DNA of 64,000 nucleotides from Spirosomataceae bacterium TFI 002 (lineage in GTDB: Bacteria; Bacteroidota; Bacteroidia; Cytophagales; Spirosomataceae), in the NCBI GenBank assembly GCA_900230115.1, contig LT907983.1:2294001-2358000 (forward strand), in the 5' to 3' direction. The notes beneath the pieces are model-generated. The model was given only the letters and a program-made list of their open reading frames with translations. It made no database searches and was not told where the DNA came from. Position numbers and translations under genes: made by a program. The first letter of the stretch is position 1; the number at the start of each line of letters is the position of its first letter. Below, in pieces: positions 9,164-18,257 of this stretch.

Positions 9164-10633
9164 TTATTCTGCCCACCAAAGCTTAGTTTTCATATTATCT
9201 CCACCATTATTTTTGCTAATACCCTCTTCGAGGCTTACTCTGTTAAGCGAGTATTCTGTGGTAGGATAAGGCAACCTTGTAGGCAATACTCCATCATTTT
9301 CAAAGATTGCTCTTGGGTCGTTTTCGGGCATTTTAGGCAAACCTGTTCTGCGGTATTCTGTCCATGCTTCTATTCCTTGTCCAAAGAGTGCTACCCACTT
9401 TTGCTCCATTATTGACTCCTTTGTTGCAGCACCAATTTTTGTCAAAAACTCCGAGCTAACTTGAAGGTTATATTGATCAAAAGAAGCCTCAATCCCCTTT
9501 TTGAAATAAGCATCAGCATCTCCACTAATATCTCCATCCAAAGCAGCTTCAGCCAAGATGAAGTTCAACTCACTGTAAGTCATAATTACACTGGGTGCAC
9601 TTGCATCGCTAAACTTAGACTGCATTACCGAAGCCGAGCTTAAATAAGTAGTAGCGATAGCATCTGGCAAACCATTAGGTATACCCGAGTAATCACCATT
9701 CACTTGAGTAGCTATCGCTCCTAGCCTTGCATCTCCTGTAGCTTTAAGTTTATCTACGAAAGTTTTACTGATGCTCCAGTCTGTACGTGATCCCATTACC
9801 ATCACCTCGTGCCATGAGTTATTACTTGGTCGAGTGGCAGTATGCTGTAACATTGCATTATCAGCATTACTCGTGAAGATTGGATAAGTACTTGGAGAGC
9901 CTAAAATCTCAGCCATGATTGCCTTAGATTCAGCTGGTTTTTTAGCTGCTTGTCTATTCGCTAGTCTAAGCCTAAGCGAATTGGCAAACTTCTTCCATTT
10001 CATGATATCTCCATTGTAAAGTATATCGCCCGAAACAGCTTTACCACCTACAGTTAGCTTTTCATTAGCAACTTTAAGATCAGCCAGCATTCCTGCATAT
10101 ATGGCATCCATGTTATCATAAGTTGGTGAGTAAATAGGCTCTTCAGCTGCACCGCTTACTGCCTGGCTGTAGGGAACGGCTCCGTACAGGTCAGTCAACA
10201 AAGAGTAAACCCACGTTTTCATTACCAAAGCTATTCCCTCATAATTACTATTGGGATTGGTACCTTCAGGTCCAGTTAGCGTGATTATTCTTTGATAGTT
10301 CACCAAGCCATCATTGTAGAATGACTTCCATGTATTGTCATAAAATGCTGGAGAAACACCGTAGCTATCACCTTCATTGGAATAAATGTTTCTTGCCAAA
10401 TATTGCATCCATAACATTGCACCATCAAGGTTGAGGCGTTCGAACCTTGTCACGCCGCCCCAATACCTATCCACAGATGCTTCTATGGCATATGGCAATA
10501 AGTACTGTGCTCCTATTGTTGTTGGGTTATTGGGATCTGTATTAAGCTCTGTGAAGCTATCTGTACAAGCATTTGATACAAAAAGCATCGCACCTGCTAA
10601 GCTACTAATGAGTATTCTTTTATATGATTTCAT
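9164..10633 (-). CDS. SusD/RagB-like outer-membrane nutrient-binding lipoprotein (SusD-like_2 type)
   Basis: Starting at the ATG 10633, the protein has 489 residues with a lipoprotein signal (MKSYKRILIS to VSNAC, Cys23). The sequence TDSFTELNTDPNNPTT and the later YSELNFILAEAAL and WVALFGQGIEAWTEYRRTGLP are hallmarks of the SusD-like_2 family. These proteins form a lid on the SusC channel and bind the ligand. The gene lies 25 bp after susC. This subgroup is often linked to non-starch or peptide ligands, so a carbohydrate substrate should not be assumed. Confidence 0.93.
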   Translation of the reverse strand: MKSYKRILISSLAGAMLFVSNACTDSFTELNTDPNNPTTIGAQYLLPYAIEASVDRYWGGVTRFERLNLDGAMLWMQYLARNIYSNEGDSYGVSPAFYDNTWKSFYNDGLVNYQRIITLTGPEGTNPNSNYEGIALVMKTWVYSLLTDLYGAVPYSQAVSGAAEEPIYSPTYDNMDAIYAGMLADLKVANEKLTVGGKAVSGDILYNGDIMKWKKFANSLRLRLANRQAAKKPAESKAIMAEILGSPSTYPIFTSNADNAMLQHTATRPSNNSWHEVMVMGSRTDWSISKTFVDKLKATGDARLGAIATQVNGDYSGIPNGLPDAIATTYLSSASVMQSKFSDASAPSVIMTYSELNFILAEAALDGDISGDADAYFKKGIEASFDQYNLQVSSEFLTKIGAATKESIMEQKWVALFGQGIEAWTEYRRTGLPKMPENDPRAIFENDGVLPTRLPYPTTEYSLNRVSLEEGISKNNGGDNMKTKLWWAE

Positions 10634-10658
10634 ATGAATTTCTTGTTTAAAGGTTTGC

Positions 10659-13600
10659 TTAAAAACCAAGTGATAAATTGAAACCTAAACTTCTAGAACT
10701 TGGCAATTCGCCATATCCAAAACCTTGTGAGTTTCCACCATACCTGTCTACTTCTGGATCAATATGCGGGTTGTTGGCGAACAGCATAAGTACGTTTCGT
10801 CCAACTAAAGAAAGCTTTGCAGATTGAATTTTAGCCTTTGAAAGTAATCCTGCAGGTAGGCGATATCCCAAAGTAACCTCACGAAGTTTTACATAGGTAC
10901 CGTCAAACACTGCAGCCTCATGATAGCGACGTGGGTTATTGTAGCCATAGTATTGGTTTCCAGCAACGATCACATCATTTGGCACATATTCTGGAGCTTC
11001 AGTAGTTCCTATGTTCATCACACCTTTACCTATTACTCCCTCTTCGCGTCCTATTGCTGTTTCTGCATATTGACCAGTCCAACGGGCGGTTCCTGTACCT
11101 TCATCGTAGAAGTCACCACCTATTCTTGCATCTACCAGAGCGGATAAAACAACTCCTCGGTACGAGAAAGTATTAAGAATACCTCCAGTCCAATCTGGCT
11201 GAATGTTTCCTAAAATCTGAGGAGTACCGTCTACTACTGGTAGTCCATTGCTATGAATAATTTCACCAGCATCATTTTTCAAGAAGCCGATGCCATATAG
11301 TGTTCCATAAGGCTCACCAATTCGAGCAATAGAACTAAGACCACGTCTTGAAGCGAGTGTATAAGTATCTAGACCTTCGGCAAGCTCTACTACCTTGTTT
11401 ATATTTTTGGCATAGTTTACCATTACTTCCCACTTAAACCCTTTAGGAGTTTCTAGGGCAGTTCCTGATAATGATACCTCAATACCTTTGTTATTCACTT
11501 TACCTGCATTGAGAATACGTGTGCTATAGCCACTAGCTTTTGAAATTTCTACACCCAAAATCTGATTTTTCGTTGTTTGGTCATAGTAAGTGATATCTAA
11601 CCCAACTTTGCTTTTGAAGAATCTCAAGTCGGCACCCATTTCAATACCAGTGGTAATCTCAGGCTTTAAGCCTGCATTCGCTAACTCCGTATTTTCATAA
11701 TATTGAGGTACACTTCCATTCCAAGAACCATTAGCTCTGAATGTTTGAGCTAGCTGATAAGGATCTGCATCGTTACCCACTTGAGCCCAACTAGCTCTTA
11801 GTTTCCCAAATGAGAACGTGTTACTGCTCATATTTAAAAGATCAGTAAAGACTGCACTTAGAGAAGCTGATGGATAGAAATATGACCTATCAACTTCAGG
11901 CAGAGTACTTGACCAATCGTTTCTAGCTGTAAGGTCTAAAAACAAAGCATTGAGGTATCCCATTTGTACCGATCCATACAAGCTTTGCACTTGAGACTCA
12001 GTAATGGTACTCTCTGCTGTGTTTTGACTTGGATTTGCATTGGAAAGGTTATAAACTCCGTCTACAACCAACTGACCTACATTAGTATAATTTCTCTTGT
12101 AGTAATTAGATCTCAATGCTCCTCCTGCTTGCCCTACAAGCGAAAAGTCATTACCGAACATTTTATCATAGCTCAGCAAGAAATCGTGATTTGTTTCTTG
12201 ACGACGCAACACCGTTTCGTTATAACTTCCAGGTGTTTGGTTTCCGTTTCTAATTCTTTCGAAGTTCGTTACATTGATTCTAGTGTCGGTCCAAAGGTCC
12301 GTTCCAGTCCTCAACATTAATTTGAGATGATCCGTAAATTTCATATCCAAAGAAATGTTTCCAAGCAGCCTATCTTTCTCATTTTCAGTTGGTAAAAACT
12401 CATTTGAAAAATATGGATTCGTAAAGTAAGTATGTTGCCAGTTTGCAGGATCTGTATCAGGCAGTTTACCTGTAACTGCTCTTTGAATATGAATATCTTC
12501 ATAGTCTTGGTAGTCTCTCAACTGATCCCAAGAGACACTTCTATGAGCCCATATAAATTGCTGACCTTCCTGAAAAGATCTATTTCCACCAGACTTTATG
12601 TATTCTCCACTAACATTAGCTTTAAGCCACTTATTTACGTTATAGCCCGAGGTAACGGAAAAGTTATCACGCTTATAGTCGTTAAAAGCTGCAATGCTTT
12701 TTTGATTTAGGTTGCTATATGAAAGACGGAAATTTCCATTTTCATTTCCTCCTGATAAAGCGACAGAGTTTGTAAGTGTGCTTCCTGTATCCCAAAACTC
12801 CTCCCAGTTATTGGGCTGTGGTACAAGTGGTGCCACATCAGTTCCAGAAAACCATTGTCTTGTTAAGCGACCGTCCATAGGTGCTCCCCAACTCTCGTCG
12901 GTACCCGCTGTTCCCGTAGTAGCTCCCGGTACAAGGTTGCCATAAGCTGCTTGGTATTGGTCATAAGCATCTGGTTGAATAACTCCGCTCCAGCCATCAG
13001 AATACCAAGTACGGTACCCATTTCCGCCACCATATGTGTTTTGAAACTGAGGCTTTACAAATGGTCTCTCTATTGTGAAATTCGCATTATAATCTACCCC
13101 CAAACCTTTAGTTCCAGAACCATCTTTTGTAGTTATTAATATAACTCCATTGGCTGCTCTAGATCCATAAAGTGCTGCAGCATTTGGACCTTTCAACACT
13201 GACATTTCTTTAATATTATCAGGATTGATTTCAGATATTCCTCCACCAAACTGATTGCTAGTGGATTGTTGCATAGGTACACCATTGATCACGATTAATG
13301 GCTGGTTATTTCCTGATACTGACGAGGCTCCACGAATTTGAATAGTAGATCCACTACCAGCACCACCATTACTAGTTATGCGTACTCCAGCAATTTTACC
13401 CGAAAGTGCATTAGCAACGTTGTTTGAGCGAGCTTCAGTAAGTGACTGCCCTGAGATTGCTTGCTGCGAAAAACCTAGAGACTTCTTTTCTCTACTTATT
13501 CCGAGTGCAGTTATAACTACCTCGTTCAGAAGTTTTGTGTCGGGGACAAGTGATACGTTTATATTAGTTTGAGAACCAACAGTTAATTCTTTAGTCTGAA

Positions 13601-13832
13601 ATCCAATTGCACTGAACACAAGTATTGATTGTGAATTGGGAACAGCGATTGTGTACTTTCCAACCATATCGGTCATTGTTCCTGTGGTTGTGCCCTTTAC
13701 TACAACTGACACTCCAGGTAGGTCTCCCTCTTGTGGTGATGAAATAGTCCCCGAAACGCTAGTTTGGGCTTGACTATAAAGACCAATCGATGAAAAGAGA
13801 AAGACAAATAGATAGCGTATAAGTTTTTTCAT
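10659..13832 (-). CDS. SusC/RagA-family TonB-dependent outer-membrane transporter
   Basis: The protein has 1057 residues from the ATG at 13832, which gives a good signal peptide (MKKLIRYLFV to YSQAQ). Domains in order: carboxypeptidase-regulatory-like beta domain (about 24-110), TonB plug (about 115-240, with IQIRGASSVSGNNQPLIVINGVPM), and a 22-strand barrel to the C-terminal LGFNLSLGF, with a terminal phenylalanine. No N-terminal STN domain is visible, so direct control by a FecR-type anti-sigma factor is unlikely. It imports a ligand across the outer membrane with the SusD partner encoded next to it. It is the first gene of a five-gene operon. Confidence 0.95.
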   Translation of the reverse strand: MKKLIRYLFVFLFSSIGLYSQAQTSVSGTISSPQEGDLPGVSVVVKGTTTGTMTDMVGKYTIAVPNSQSILVFSAIGFQTKELTVGSQTNINVSLVPDTKLLNEVVITALGISREKKSLGFSQQAISGQSLTEARSNNVANALSGKIAGVRITSNGGAGSGSTIQIRGASSVSGNNQPLIVINGVPMQQSTSNQFGGGISEINPDNIKEMSVLKGPNAAALYGSRAANGVILITTKDGSGTKGLGVDYNANFTIERPFVKPQFQNTYGGGNGYRTWYSDGWSGVIQPDAYDQYQAAYGNLVPGATTGTAGTDESWGAPMDGRLTRQWFSGTDVAPLVPQPNNWEEFWDTGSTLTNSVALSGGNENGNFRLSYSNLNQKSIAAFNDYKRDNFSVTSGYNVNKWLKANVSGEYIKSGGNRSFQEGQQFIWAHRSVSWDQLRDYQDYEDIHIQRAVTGKLPDTDPANWQHTYFTNPYFSNEFLPTENEKDRLLGNISLDMKFTDHLKLMLRTGTDLWTDTRINVTNFERIRNGNQTPGSYNETVLRRQETNHDFLLSYDKMFGNDFSLVGQAGGALRSNYYKRNYTNVGQLVVDGVYNLSNANPSQNTAESTITESQVQSLYGSVQMGYLNALFLDLTARNDWSSTLPEVDRSYFYPSASLSAVFTDLLNMSSNTFSFGKLRASWAQVGNDADPYQLAQTFRANGSWNGSVPQYYENTELANAGLKPEITTGIEMGADLRFFKSKVGLDITYYDQTTKNQILGVEISKASGYSTRILNAGKVNNKGIEVSLSGTALETPKGFKWEVMVNYAKNINKVVELAEGLDTYTLASRRGLSSIARIGEPYGTLYGIGFLKNDAGEIIHSNGLPVVDGTPQILGNIQPDWTGGILNTFSYRGVVLSALVDARIGGDFYDEGTGTARWTGQYAETAIGREEGVIGKGVMNIGTTEAPEYVPNDVIVAGNQYYGYNNPRRYHEAAVFDGTYVKLREVTLGYRLPAGLLSKAKIQSAKLSLVGRNVLMLFANNPHIDPEVDRYGGNSQGFGYGELPSSRSLGFNLSLGF

Positions 13833-13866
13833 ACAGTTTAGTTTAGAAATTGAATTTGTAAAGCTC

Positions 13867-13936
13867 CTCCGCAAGTTTTGGACCTACCCCGACCGCTCGG
13901 TTTGGCCCAAAACCAATAGCGGAGAAATCTTTTTTT
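13867..13936 (+). terminator. Large hairpin plus T-tract in the susC leader, oriented as a plus-strand terminator
   Basis: CTCCGC (13867-13872) pairs with GCGGAG (13919-13924), and GTTTTGG (13875-13881) pairs with CCAAAAC (13907-13913). On the plus strand the stem is followed by TCTTTTTTT at 13928-13936. No plus-strand protein gene precedes it; the only transcript it could end is antisense to the 5' part of susC. On the minus strand the same stem would lie in the susC leader, about 35 nt before the start codon. Confidence 0.55.
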
Positions 13937-14251
13937 AAAACTTATTGATGTTCTTAAACATCATAGGTTTCATATATCACTAATGTTATCGAGATGTTTT
14001 CCTCCATAACAATTACACAAGGCTAGTGCACTCAAAGTGCTGCTTGTCAATCATTCGCTGTTGCGGTCGGAGGCGAAGTTTGTTGTTTGCTGTAAATGAG
14101 TAATCCTTCTTGATTACGATTCAAGTGTACAACGGATTTTGACTGTCCAAAAACTTTAAGAAGAGAAATCTTAAAAAAAATCCTAAAAGTCAAAGTGTTT
14201 ATAAAATAAATACAAAAAGATAAATTAGTTTCGATATTTTAAACGGCATTT

Positions 14252-14327
14252 TTGACATTTGCCAATATTTAATATTTTCCGTTTCCAATAAATAAAATAT
14301 TGAACTATGTATAATTGACATTTGCCA
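14252..14327. promoter_or_regulatory. Pair of 13-bp direct repeats flanking an inverted repeat, upstream of susC
   Basis: TTGACATTTGCCA occurs at 14252-14264 and again at 14315-14327, 63 bp apart, which is six helical turns. Between them AATATTTT (14271-14278) and AAAATATT (14294-14301) form an inverted repeat. The arrangement suggests a regulator binding site on one face of the helix, about 420-490 bp before susC. Confidence 0.45.
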
Positions 14328-14662
14328 TTTTTTATTCTGTTTGATTAATTATACTGGTCGTATACCTTTGATCATTTTGTTTTTGAAGAAAATAAAGAAG
14401 AATCGATGTTTTGAAGTATGAAACCATGACGTCAATAGAGGAGTTGGATTGCATTAACTAACATCGCAAAGAATAGTATTGTCAATTGATAAACTTAAGT
14501 GCGACAGAAATGTGATTTTAAATAAGAAGATTAAAAGAGACTCCTTCCCCAGTCAAACTATTCTTCAAATATAGGTTTTCACCTCTGCGTTAAGTTTCAA
14601 GCTAAGAAGTCAGGCACTATTAGCTTTTTAAGAATAAACGCGTTAGAGTGCTTAATAGAAGC

Positions 14663-14694
14663 AAAAAAAACGCCCAAGCAAAAGCTTAGACGTT
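14663..14694 (-). terminator. Intrinsic terminator of dnaN
   Basis: On the minus strand AACGTCTAAGC and GCTTGGGCGTT form an 11-bp stem (two G-U pairs) with a TTTT loop, followed by a T-tract. It lies about 70 bp after the dnaN stop. Confidence 0.8.
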
Positions 14695-14765
14695 CTCATT
14701 TTTCATAGTTGTAGGTAGTATTATTCCCTTACTCAAGGGTGCCTTCTAGAGGCAATATCTTATTA

Positions 14766-15890
14766 TTAGCTATAAGAATTCAACATTACTGGCATTACTA
14801 GCATCAGCATGTCTTCATCGTCTGTTTGATCTTGTGGGATAATGATTCCAGCTCTATTTGGCTGCGACATTTCAAGATTAATGAATTCGTTGCTTAGGTT
14901 AGAAAGAACCTCAATGATGAACTTGGCATTGAAACCAATTTCCATTCCTTCCCCTGTAAATTCACAAGCGATTTTCTCATTTGCTTCGTTGCTATAGTCA
15001 AGGTCCTCAGCAGAAATTTCTAATTCACCTTCACCAACCTTAAGTCTAATTTGGTGAGTAGTTTTATTGGAGTATATAGAAATACGCTTAAGTGTACTAA
15101 GCAGTTTGTTTCTTTCTATTTTGATCACATTAGGATTCTCTTTAGGAATCACATTTTCGTAATCAGGGAAACGCTCGTCGATCAAACGACAGATCATTTT
15201 TATATTTCCGAAACTAAAGAATGCATTGGAGTTACTAAATTCCGCAACAACTGGAAGAACCTCAGATGGCAAAGATGCTTTTAACAAAGTCAAAGCTTTT
15301 CTTGGCAATATCAATGAAGTTGCATTTTCCGACTTCACGTCTTTTCTTCGGTAACGAATCAGTCTATGCCCGTCTGTTGCTACGAAAGTGGTGTTCTCGT
15401 TACTTACTTGTACGTACACCCCAGTCATTGCTGGACGAAGATCATCAGTACTAGTTGCAAAAATGGTGTTTCCTATAGAAGTGCTTAGCACATCGGAATC
15501 CATTTCGATAGAGAAATTTTTGTTAACCTCAGGAGCCATTGGAAAATCTAGAGAGTTTTCACCCGCAAGTTTAAACCTACCATTGGCGGTTATAATCTCC
15601 ACACCAAAGCTCTCCTCGTCAATATTAACTGTTATTGGCTGCTCTGGAAGACTTCTCAGGGTTTCAGTCAATAGTTTTGCGGGAACAGCAATTGCTCCTT
15701 TATCACTACTTTCTACCTGTGCCTCGGTGATCATCACAGTTTGCATGTCAGATGCAGTGATGGTTAGATTACCTTCGTCTAATTGAAAAAGGAAGTTCTC
15801 AAGAATAGGTACGATTGGGTTATTGGCAATTACTCCACTTACTGTGGTTAATTGTTTCAATAGCTCAGATGAAGAAACTACAAACTTCAT
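14766..15890 (-). CDS. dnaN: DNA polymerase III subunit beta, sliding clamp
   Basis: The 374-residue protein begins MKFVVSSSELLKQLTTVSGVI and ends VMPVMLNSYS, both typical of bacterial beta clamps. Three repeated clamp domains of about 120 residues each can be traced, with TDGHRLIRYR as the conserved motif of the middle domain. The dimer encircles DNA and tethers the replicative polymerase. The length matches the family. A -7-like promoter element TAACTTTG lies 41 bp upstream and a strong terminator follows. It is encoded after gldG, not next to dnaA. Confidence 0.97.
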   Translation of the reverse strand: MKFVVSSSELLKQLTTVSGVIANNPIVPILENFLFQLDEGNLTITASDMQTVMITEAQVESSDKGAIAVPAKLLTETLRSLPEQPITVNIDEESFGVEIITANGRFKLAGENSLDFPMAPEVNKNFSIEMDSDVLSTSIGNTIFATSTDDLRPAMTGVYVQVSNENTTFVATDGHRLIRYRRKDVKSENATSLILPRKALTLLKASLPSEVLPVVAEFSNSNAFFSFGNIKMICRLIDERFPDYENVIPKENPNVIKIERNKLLSTLKRISIYSNKTTHQIRLKVGEGELEISAEDLDYSNEANEKIACEFTGEGMEIGFNAKFIIEVLSNLSNEFINLEMSQPNRAGIIIPQDQTDDEDMLMLVMPVMLNSYS

Positions 15891-15930
15891 ATTTTATAAA
15901 TATCTCTAAAGGTTCGTTTTAAATAATGGG

Positions 15931-15938
15931 CAAAGTTA
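15931..15938 (-). promoter_or_regulatory. -7 promoter element upstream of dnaN
   Basis: On the minus strand the sequence reads TAACTTTG, a full match to the Bacteroidota -7 pattern TAnnTTTG, 41 bp before the dnaN start. No good -33 TTTG is seen at the expected distance. Confidence 0.4.
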
Positions 15939-16012
15939 GCAAAATTGGTAGATTATGAAGACCCCAACTTTAATTTTCGTGTAAGTGGACTATAAAGAAC
16001 CCTTCCTGCTGG

Positions 16013-17704
16013 TTAATTATACTTTTTCTTCCAAAAGTAATTTTGTATCAATCCAAAGAGTATAATAAGCACTGAAGGCACCAGCAAGGCCAATATAACC
16101 ATGGAACTACGCTTTTCTCTCACCTTAACTTCATCGAGTGGCCTTAGTTTAACTTCTTTGTTTTTGGCAGAGATAACACCCTCCTCGTCAATAAGGTAAG
16201 CAACGGCATTCATTAAGAAATCCTCGTTTCCATATTTATGTTGATCAATGCGGTCAAATCCTAAATCAAGGGGTTCATTGGTTCTCCGGTCCACGTCATT
16301 TACTATTAAGTCACCATCTGAGCATACAATTATTTTACTTGGATCGCCCTCAGCTTTAAAATATTCAATTCTACTGTCTTGAGGCAAAATCTGGTTTTTG
16401 AATAAGGATGTAAACGAACCTTCTAAAAGGTAAGCGACCACCTTTTCGCCGTCATTATAACTTTCTTTATTGGTTTCTATACGTGCTACATCATATGTAA
16501 CAAGTGCTGGAGCTTGAGATACTTTGGTATAATTACTTGTTTTTAGAAGCGGAGTTTTCTTGATTCTAGGAACCGCAACCGTATCAATCGTAGAACTAAA
16601 ACGAGTGTAAACCATATCCAAGTTTTTGGTAATGGTACTTTTGCCGAAGTTATTCAGCAGCGGAAAATACGGGTATGGTACTGGCTCAATCTGCGGCTTA
16701 TCGCCCATTTGCCCCACAACCAACGGCACCTTTGCACTGCTGAGTCCATCTTTAACGAGGTCTTTGTTAACTTTTACTCCGTATTTGAAAAACATATCGT
16801 CCAAGCCAAGATCAAGCACTTGAGCAAATGAACCGTTCAGGCCAATGGAGTCTATTTTTAAACCATCTACAAAAAACAATGCTTTTCCACCGTGAATGAT
16901 AAACTGATCAATCTTAAACTTAGTAGAATCATCCAATGGATAATCTGGCTTTGGTAAAATAATCCCGTCCAAGCCTGCGAAACTTTCAGAAGCTTTGGTA
17001 TCTAAAATGTAGAGGTTATAATAAGATTGTAGGGAATTAATCATTCCAGAAAAGTTGATTGGCTTTAATGCCGTGAACTCGGTCAGCAGTCCAATTTTTT
17101 TCTTTTCCCTAATGGTCAAATTTTTTATCGCTGTTGCAAAAGAGTATTCTAGGTTTTCAGCCGATTGATTGAGTTTTTCTTCGGGCGAAAGAGAAGCGTT
17201 TGCTTTCAGTAATAAAACAATTTGTTCTTTATTTTCATATCGCAACCTTGCATATGGAAACACTAGGTTTTCGGTTTTTTTACCTCCCTGGCGATCTAAA
17301 ATATTAGTTGGCTGTACTCCTTGGTTAAAAAGAGTATCGAGCAAAGCCGCTTTAGCGTCCTCGTCTCCTATTTCTTCAATATTGATAAATTGATATTGCA
17401 GTTTTTCGCCTCCGTGGTATTTGAGTTCCTCTAAGGTCTCCGCAGTTGCCTTTTTAAGTCGCTCCCATCCCCCTGGCAAGCCTTCTCCATCCAAATAGAC
17501 ATCAATTATTAAGGGGGATTCTAACTGTTCTGCAAGTATGATTGAAGCCTCTGACAATGAATACCTCTTCTCCTCGGTGAGATCCAAGCGAAAGTAAAGC
17601 CAAGAACCAACAATGTTAACAATGAGAATGCCTAGGACAGTAAAGAAACTTTTAGATTTCAAGCGATGGGGTTTTAAGCTTTTAAGTAATGGCAAAAATA
17701 ACAT
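16013..17704 (-). CDS. gldG: GldG-like gliding motility ABC transporter auxiliary protein
   Basis: The ATG at 17704 is preferred to 17737, since the longer form would overlap the divergent cupin gene; it gives 563 residues. A transmembrane helix is present near the N-terminus (FFTVLGILIVNIVGSWLYF), followed by the characteristic RLDLTEEKRYSLSEAS block, a large periplasmic region, and a C-terminal helix (SMVILALLVPSVLIILFGLI). GldG works with GldF and the ATPase GldA as an ABC-type complex needed for gliding in flavobacteria. No gldF homologue is adjacent here. dnaN follows after 122 bp on the same strand. Confidence 0.85.
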   Translation of the reverse strand: MLFLPLLKSLKPHRLKSKSFFTVLGILIVNIVGSWLYFRLDLTEEKRYSLSEASIILAEQLESPLIIDVYLDGEGLPGGWERLKKATAETLEELKYHGGEKLQYQFINIEEIGDEDAKAALLDTLFNQGVQPTNILDRQGGKKTENLVFPYARLRYENKEQIVLLLKANASLSPEEKLNQSAENLEYSFATAIKNLTIREKKKIGLLTEFTALKPINFSGMINSLQSYYNLYILDTKASESFAGLDGIILPKPDYPLDDSTKFKIDQFIIHGGKALFFVDGLKIDSIGLNGSFAQVLDLGLDDMFFKYGVKVNKDLVKDGLSSAKVPLVVGQMGDKPQIEPVPYPYFPLLNNFGKSTITKNLDMVYTRFSSTIDTVAVPRIKKTPLLKTSNYTKVSQAPALVTYDVARIETNKESYNDGEKVVAYLLEGSFTSLFKNQILPQDSRIEYFKAEGDPSKIIVCSDGDLIVNDVDRRTNEPLDLGFDRIDQHKYGNEDFLMNAVAYLIDEEGVISAKNKEVKLRPLDEVKVREKRSSMVILALLVPSVLIILFGLIQNYFWKKKYN

Positions 17705-17729
17705 TAATTTTACCAAAAAAAGATAACGA

Positions 17730-18227
17730 ATGTCCAAAGCAGAATATTGGGTAACTCACCTTAAGCTTGAAAGACACCCTGAAGGAGGTTTTTACAAAGA
17801 AATATATAAGTCAACTGAAGTTTTTAAAAATGGCAATGACGCTGATTTTCCTGAAGGACGAGCCTTGGCAACAAGCATCTACTTTCTTTTAGAAGCTGGA
17901 GATTTCTCTACTTTCCATCGCATAAAATCTGACGAAATTTGGCACTTTTATGATGGTGACCCATTGGAAATCTTCCACATAGATTTTGAAGGAAAAATGC
18001 AAAGAACCGTTTTGGGCAAAAATATAGAGAATGGTGAAGTCCTCACAACTGTAATACCTGCCACCTGCTGGTTTGGTTCTAGACCAGCAAATGGGTCAAA
18101 GTTTTCGTTGGTAGGCTGTACAGTTTCTCCAGGTTTCGACTTTCGTGATTTTGAAATGGCAGATAAAGCACTCCTTAGTAGAGAATTTCCTTCACATTTT
18201 TCATTAATAGCAGAGCTTTGTAGATGA
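17730..18227 (+). CDS. Cupin domain-containing protein, DUF985 family
   Basis: The 165-residue protein matches the DUF985 cupin family (relatives of yeast Yml079w): the N-terminal HPEGGFYKEIYKS, ATSIYFLLEAGDFSTFHRIKSDEIWHFYDGDPLEI, and C-terminal FSLVGCTVSPGFDFRDFEMA. The fold is a double-stranded beta-helix; the WHFY block supplies the likely ligand-pocket histidine. The molecular function of the family is not established. It is divergent from gldG and 30 bp upstream of the DUF4293 gene, so the two may be co-transcribed. Confidence 0.9.
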   Translation: MSKAEYWVTHLKLERHPEGGFYKEIYKSTEVFKNGNDADFPEGRALATSIYFLLEAGDFSTFHRIKSDEIWHFYDGDPLEIFHIDFEGKMQRTVLGKNIENGEVLTTVIPATCWFGSRPANGSKFSLVGCTVSPGFDFRDFEMADKALLSREFPSHFSLIAELCR

Positions 18228-18257
18228 TTTACTAATTTTGCAAAAAATCAATACCGA

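Larger units (their letters stand above)
13833..14765. other. 933-bp intergenic region upstream of susC: structured and regulatory, no gene found
   Basis: No credible coding frame was seen. It holds a 58-bp hairpin (13867-13924), the palindrome GATGTT-ctta-AACATC at about 13947-13962, a pair of 13-mer direct repeats around a dyad (14252-14327), a minus-strand -7-like TATATTTG at 14566-14573, and the dnaN terminator at the right end. The size is unusual compared with most gaps in this window and suggests a regulated susC promoter. Confidence 0.6.
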
